A stretch of DNA of 64,000 bases, taken from NCBI RefSeq assembly GCF_000418325.1, contig NC_021658.1:5319501-5383500 (forward strand). Reading direction: 5' to 3'. Positions 56,725-64,000 of the stretch are shown here, in pieces. Each line of letters begins with the position of its first letter. The stretch's first letter is position 1. The position numbers and the translations under genes were made by a program. The stretch is from Sorangium cellulosum So0157-2. GTDB lineage: Bacteria > Myxococcota_A > Polyangia > Polyangiales > Polyangiaceae. The notes under the pieces are model-generated. The model made no database searches, had not been told where the DNA came from, and was given only the letters and a program-made list of their open reading frames with translations.

Positions 56725-56765
56725 GAGCCCCGGCGGCCGCCTCTCCGCCGGGGCTCCTTTTTTTT
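56725..56765 (+). terminator. Rho-independent terminator before tig
   Basis: GAGCCCCGGCGG (56,725-56,736) pairs perfectly with CCGCCGGGGCTC (56,745-56,756) around an eight-base loop, followed by C and eight T (56,758-56,765). This is the clearest terminator in the window and separates the small acidic gene from tig. Confidence 0.92.
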
Positions 56766-56840
56766 AAAGCAGCGTCCTTTCGGCCGTCTTGACCCCCCCG
56801 GCGGCGCGTGGCACGAGTGCCGCCCTTCGAAAAAAACGCC

Positions 56841-58109
56841 ATGCAAGTCAACGTCGAAAAGCTTTCTCCCGTGCTGATGGAGTTTCAGGTGGAGGTCCCC
56901 GCGGACCGGGTCCGGAGCGAGGTCGACAAGGCCTATACGGCGCTCCAGCGGACGGCCCGGGTCCGGGGCTACCGGCCTGGCAAGGCGCCGCGCCAGGTGC
57001 TCGCGCACCTCTACGGCGGCCGCATCCACGCCGATGTCGCCCAGCGGCTCGTCGACGCCACGCTGAACCAGGCGCTCGCCGACAAGCAGGTGCAGCCCCT
57101 GTCCCAGCCGGCGATCGCGCCCGCCGAGCTCCGCCCGGACGACGCGTTCTCCTACAAGGCCCGCTTCGAGGTCCGGCCCGACATCGCCGAGGTGAAGTGG
57201 GAGGGCTTCGAGGTGAAGCGCCCCTCGACGACGCCGTCGGAGGAGATGATCGACGCCGAGATCACCGCCCTCCGGCGCGAGCACTCGACGCTGCAGGCGC
57301 CGGAGCCGGAGCGCCCCGCCGCCAAGGGGGACATGGCGACGATCTCGTTCACCCTGGAGGTCGCGGGCGCCCTGCGCGACACGAAGGAGCAGGAGATCGA
57401 GACCGAGCTCGGCAGCGGCCAGGTCTTCAAGGAGATCGAGGACGCGCTCCTCGGCATGACGCCCGGCCAGGCGAAGGACGTCCCGGTCACGTTCTCCGAG
57501 CAGCACTCGAACGCGGATCTGCGGGGCCAGCAGGCGATCTTCCACATCACGCTGAAGGACCTGCGGGAGCGCATCTTCCCGGAGGTCGACGACGAGTTCG
57601 CGAAGGACTGCGGCGAGGAGAGCCTCCCCGCGCTCCGCGAGTCGCTCCGCAAGAAGCTCGAGAAGGAGCTGACGCAGCGGGCGAGCGACGCCGTCGCCGA
57701 GCAGCTCGTCGTCGAGCTCTGCAAGGCGAACCCGATCCCGGTCCCGCCGTCGCTCGTCGACCAGCAGGCGCAGCTCGCCGAGCGCGAGCTGCTCGCGACG
57801 GCGCGCCGGCAGGGTCAGCGCGTCGATCCGACGCCGGAGTTCCGCGCCCGCGTCCGGCTCGACGCCGAGATGAAGGTGCGCGCGGGGCTGGTCATGGCCG
57901 AGATCGCGAAGGCGAAGGAGGTCAAGATCACCGAGGCCGACCTCGAGAAGGGCTACCAGGAGCTCGCCGAGCAGACCGGCAAGAACGTGGCGAAGATCAA
58001 GGCGGAGTACCGCGAGCCGCAGAAGCGCGAGCTCTTCGCCGGGATGATCCTCGAGGACAAGATCCTCGACATCATCGAGGCCGCCGCGAAGGTCACCGAC
58101 GCGAGCTAG
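56841..58109 (+). CDS. tig: Trigger factor
   Basis: The protein has 422 residues from ATG 56841 (MQVNVEKLSPVLMEFQVEVP); a GTG 33 bp upstream would add 11 residues but the family normally starts with MQV. No good ribosome site precedes either start. The ribosome-binding motif GYRPGKAPRQVL (G43-P46-G47-K48) is present. The PPIase-like middle domain (about 150-250) and C-terminal arms follow (LPALRESLRKKLEKELTQRA; FAGMILEDKILDIIEAAAKV). It meets nascent chains at the ribosome exit and assists folding. It is the first gene of the tig-clpP-clpX-lon series. Confidence 0.95.
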   Translation: MQVNVEKLSPVLMEFQVEVPADRVRSEVDKAYTALQRTARVRGYRPGKAPRQVLAHLYGGRIHADVAQRLVDATLNQALADKQVQPLSQPAIAPAELRPDDAFSYKARFEVRPDIAEVKWEGFEVKRPSTTPSEEMIDAEITALRREHSTLQAPEPERPAAKGDMATISFTLEVAGALRDTKEQEIETELGSGQVFKEIEDALLGMTPGQAKDVPVTFSEQHSNADLRGQQAIFHITLKDLRERIFPEVDDEFAKDCGEESLPALRESLRKKLEKELTQRASDAVAEQLVVELCKANPIPVPPSLVDQQAQLAERELLATARRQGQRVDPTPEFRARVRLDAEMKVRAGLVMAEIAKAKEVKITEADLEKGYQELAEQTGKNVAKIKAEYREPQKRELFAGMILEDKILDIIEAAAKVTDAS

Positions 58110-58117
58110 CCGCGGCG

Positions 58118-58148
58118 CCGCGCCGCCGGCTCGGCGCCGGCGGCGCGG
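58118..58148 (+). terminator. GC-rich hairpin after tig
   Basis: CCGCGCCGCCGG (58,118-58,129) and CCGGCGGCGCGG (58,137-58,148) pair perfectly around a seven-base loop, 8 bp after the tig stop. Only TT follows, so it is not a standard intrinsic terminator but could support termination. Confidence 0.5.
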
Positions 58149-58234
58149 TTCGTCCGGGTCGCGCTGCGCCCGCGCCCGCGCAAGAAACGCGCGCGGCGCC
58201 CTCATCGATCCGCACCCCGCAGGTCGAGCGCGCT

Positions 58235-58303
58235 GAGCGAAACGCCGAGCGAAAGGCCGAGCGAAAGGCCGAGCGCACGTCGAGCGCACGTCGAGCGCAC
58301 GTC
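58235..58303. repeat. Tandem GAGCG repeats upstream of clpP
   Basis: Three 12-bp units (GAGCGAAACGCC, then GAGCGAAAGGCC twice) are followed by three exact 11-bp units (GAGCGCACGTC). The two unit types share GAGCG and lie 170-240 bp upstream of clpP. Confidence 0.8.
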
Positions 58304-58474
58304 GAGCGAGCGGCGCGCCAGCGCCGGGCGCGGGCGGCGCGAGTTCCGTGCGCGACCGCAGCGGGCGGCCGCCATTTTCCGGTAACCTCGGGCGCGTTCG
58401 GTCTTGCGATCGGACGCAGTCTGGCCCAGGAGTAGAACCCCTGCCGCGCGGCAGGAAACCCCCCGGAGCACCGG

Positions 58475-59119
58475 ATGACCCGACGAGTCGAAACCCGCAC
58501 CCAAGCCATCGAGTTTCTCGAACGCGAGAAGGCCTACATCCTCCCGACGGTCACGGAGGTGACCCACCGCGGCGAGCGGGAGTGGAACATCTTCAGCCGC
58601 CTCCTCAAGGACCGCATCGTCTTCATCGGCACGGAGATCGACGATTTCGTCGCGAACGCCGTGATCGCGCAGTTCCTGTTCCTGGAGAGCGAGGATCCCG
58701 AGAAGGAGATCCAGGTCTACATCAACAGCCCGGGCGGCGTGGTGACGTCGGGGCTCGCGATGTACGACACGATGCAGTACGTGCGTTGCCCGGTGTCGAC
58801 GATGTGCATCGGCCAGGCCGCGTCGATGGGCGCCGTGCTGCTCGGGGCGGGCCGCAAGGGCCGGCGCTTCGCGCTGCCGCACGCGAGGATGATGATCCAC
58901 CAGCCGCTCGGCGGCGCGCGCGGCCAGGCGACGGACATCGAGATCCAGGCGCGCGAGATCAAGAAGATCAAGGAGACGCTGATCGACATCCTCGTCGACG
59001 CCACCGGCAAGAACCGGGACGAGCTGGCGAGGGACATCGAGCGCGACTTCTACCTGAGCGCGACGCAGGCCAAGGAGTACGGCCTGATCGACGAGGTCTT
59101 CCCGAAGCGGAACAAGTAG
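58475..59119 (+). CDS. clpP: ATP-dependent Clp protease proteolytic subunit
   Basis: The protein has 214 residues from ATG 58475. The catalytic triad is S117 in GQAASMGA, H142 in ARMMIHQP and D191 in ERDFYLS. VYINSPGGVVTSGLAMYDTM is also conserved. ClpP forms a 14-mer chamber that works with ClpX. The N-terminal extension (residues 1-30) is longer than usual but fits unprocessed ClpP with a propeptide. clpX lies 470 bp downstream with its own predicted promoter. Confidence 0.97.
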   Translation: MTRRVETRTQAIEFLEREKAYILPTVTEVTHRGEREWNIFSRLLKDRIVFIGTEIDDFVANAVIAQFLFLESEDPEKEIQVYINSPGGVVTSGLAMYDTMQYVRCPVSTMCIGQAASMGAVLLGAGRKGRRFALPHARMMIHQPLGGARGQATDIEIQAREIKKIKETLIDILVDATGKNRDELARDIERDFYLSATQAKEYGLIDEVFPKRNK

Positions 59120-59589
59120 GTGCCCGCGCCCCCTCGTCCGGCGGGCGTGCTCTGGCGGAGGTCCGGCGCGGAGCCGCGGCGGGCCGCGGCTCCGCGCCGT
59201 GCGCGGCGACGTCGTGCGTCGCCGCCACGTCGCGCCGGGCGCGGCGCGCGTGCGCGCGGCGGCGGAGGCGAGCGCGCCGCGCTGGTCGAGCGCGCCGCGC
59301 TGCGCTCGCTCGAGCCGCTGCTTTTCCCGAGGCGCGCAGCCTCATCGGCGGCGCGCGCCGCTGCGCCATCGGGCGATTCCCTGACTTCGGCCACAGGCTG
59401 GAGACCACCCCCGTTAGCTTGCGACGGTACGGGCACCGGACTAGAATCCGAGCGCGGCGTTTGGCTGCGCATCGCTGAAAATCCAGGGGACGGTGGAAGC
59501 CGTCCCCATCCCGAGCGGAAGGGGCCGCCGCGGCGTGACCCCACCGCTCATCGAAGCGGAAGCGTTGGCAGACCGCACTGAGGGTCGAA
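59120..59589. other. Intergenic region between clpP and clpX, 470 bp
   Basis: No gene is supported. GCGCGCC-rich sequence with GGTCGAGCGCGCCGCGCTGC and related inverted words makes up the first 250 bp. The last 190 bp are less GC-rich and hold a clear promoter at 59,419-59,447. CTGAGGGTCGAA lies in front of the GTG at 59590. Confidence 0.6.
59419..59447 (+). promoter_or_regulatory. Predicted clpX promoter (sigma-70 type)
   Basis: TTGCGA at 59,419-59,424 and TAGAAT at 59,442-59,447 with a 17-bp spacer. The -10 box matches TATAAT at five of six positions. The leader to GTG 59590 would be about 135 nt. Confidence 0.6.
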
Positions 59590-60846
<1,257 letters not shown>

Positions 60847-61078
60847 CGCTCGCCCCAGGGGGGCCGCTGTCCAGGGCGCGCGGCGCAGGCCGCGCCGGGC
60901 TGGACGGCGTGTGTCCGGCGCGTCCTTGCCGGGCGCGCCTCCTCCGAGGATGCCGGCGCCGCGCGCGTCCCCCGTGGGGCGCGCGCCGCTCCGGTGGAAG
61001 TTCAGCAGTCAAGCAAGCCACGTGTGACAACCGAGGCGGGGCTGCCCCGGCCTCCCGATACTCCCGGAAAGACGGCGG

Positions 61079-63571
<2,493 letters not shown>

Positions 63572-63670
63572 GCGGGAGCGCGCGAGCGCGACGCGGAAGC
63601 GCGGCGCGCCGCGGACAGCGGTGACGGATCGGCTGGCGGCGGGGGCCGAGACGCACTAGCTGGCGTCGCG

Positions 63671-64000
63671 ATGATTCGACGCGCATTGATCTCGGTTTCG
63701 GACAAGACGGGGCTGCTCCCGCTGGCCCGTCGGCTCGCGGAAAAGGGCGTGGAGATCCTCTCGACCGGGGGGACGCAGCGGGCGCTCCAGGACGCCAACG
63801 TGCCGGTCATCGGCGTGGAGGCCTATACCGGCTCGCCCGAGGTGATGGACGGCCGGGTGAAGACGCTGCATCCCCGGGTGCACGGCGGCATCCTGATGCG
63901 CGGCGCGATCGACGAGGACGACCTCGCGCGGCTCGGGGGCCAGCCGATCGATCTCGTGGTGTGCAACCTCTACCCGTTCGAGGCGACGGTCCGGCGGCCG
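63671..64000 (+). CDS. purH: Bifunctional AICAR transformylase/IMP cyclohydrolase, 3'-truncated by window edge
   Basis: The first 110 residues from ATG 63671, up to the window end. ALISVSDKTGLLPLARRLAE, the STGGT motif in GVEILSTGGTQRAL, and DGRVKTLHPRVHGGILMRGA are the MGS-like IMP-cyclohydrolase start of PurH. The enzyme performs the last two steps of purine synthesis. The AICAR transformylase domain would lie beyond the window. It starts 99 bp after the lon stop. Confidence 0.93.
   Translation, partial: MIRRALISVSDKTGLLPLARRLAEKGVEILSTGGTQRALQDANVPVIGVEAYTGSPEVMDGRVKTLHPRVHGGILMRGAIDEDDLARLGGQPIDLVVCNLYPFEATVRRP

Larger units (their letters stand above)
58110..58474. other. Intergenic region between tig and clpP, 365 bp
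   Basis: No gene is supported. It has a GC-rich hairpin just after tig and short tandem repeats (58,235-58,303). The last 60 bp, with AGGAGTAGAACCCCTG and CCCCCGGAGCACCGG before the ATG, may carry the clpP ribosome site (GGAG) and part of its promoter. Confidence 0.55.

Overview
The window is very GC-rich chromosomal DNA with GC-biased third codon positions, so long open frames appear on the wrong strand and were discarded. Gene content points to a myxobacterium of the Sorangium/Polyangiales type (Myxococcota). The indicators are a serine/threonine kinase fused to a predicted ATPase and helical repeats, many Cys-rich lipoproteins, IgGFc-binding-like and IPT/TIG surface proteins, a type VI secretion (T6SS) spike locus, and dispersed CTTTGCG-type repeats. 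This placement rests on protein character only; no rRNA or tRNA gene was found.

Layout. 1-4,858: a T6SS spike locus with two vgrG genes (the first cut by the window edge) and a small partner. 5,303-7,218: two lipoprotein genes, a neprosin-type peptidase and a Cys-rich protein. 7,594-9,247: an IS630-family element with terminal repeats, TA duplication and a passenger gene, inserted exactly in the stop codon of the next gene. 9,247-13,339: probable T6SS accessory proteins built on a shared helical module, plus a HEAT-like protein with an apparent frameshift. 13,507-23,860: cell-envelope and signalling genes (helical-repeat/PEGA-like protein, MopE-like lipoprotein, OmpH/Skp, giant kinase, outer-membrane-like protein, PP2C phosphatase). 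24,538-29,156: two translationally coupled propeller-like lipoproteins. 29,287-31,989: mutS. 32,032-36,203: two coupled surface lipoproteins. 36,719-39,765: rpsB, tsf and a polysaccharide deacetylase. 39,836-47,781: an accessory block with a P-loop NTPase coupled to a helical-repeat protein, an unknown gene, an Rpn-like nuclease, a fluoride channel and an AAA ATPase/PD-(D/E)XK fusion. 47,819-54,000: MlaF-type ATPase, small unknown, CheR, GlnD and a TPR lipoprotein. 53,999-55,830: parAB. 56,415-63,571: a 54-residue acidic protein, then tig, clpP, clpX and lon. 63,671-64,000: start of purH.

How genes work together. The tig-clpP-clpX-lon run is the usual protein-folding and proteolysis cluster, and rpsB-tsf the usual translation pair. 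The kinase (16.6-20.7 kb) and the PP2C phosphatase (22.5-23.9 kb) could be opposing signalling partners. Several start-stop overlaps (ATGA or TGATG) mark tight coupling: 4271, 26268, 34074, 41170, 52847 and 54904.

Three genes (near 11,670, 14,460 and 42,525) need a +1 change of frame to give complete proteins. All three shifts are in the same direction, which suggests single-base insertion errors in the assembly, although real mutations cannot be excluded. The best candidates for something poorly described are the split NTPase/helical-repeat pair at 39.8-43.2 kb, the second VgrG with a roughly 180-residue Ala/Gly-rich insertion, the repeated helical module of the 9.2-11.2 kb proteins, and the phased repeat arrays upstream of parA and of the neprosin gene.
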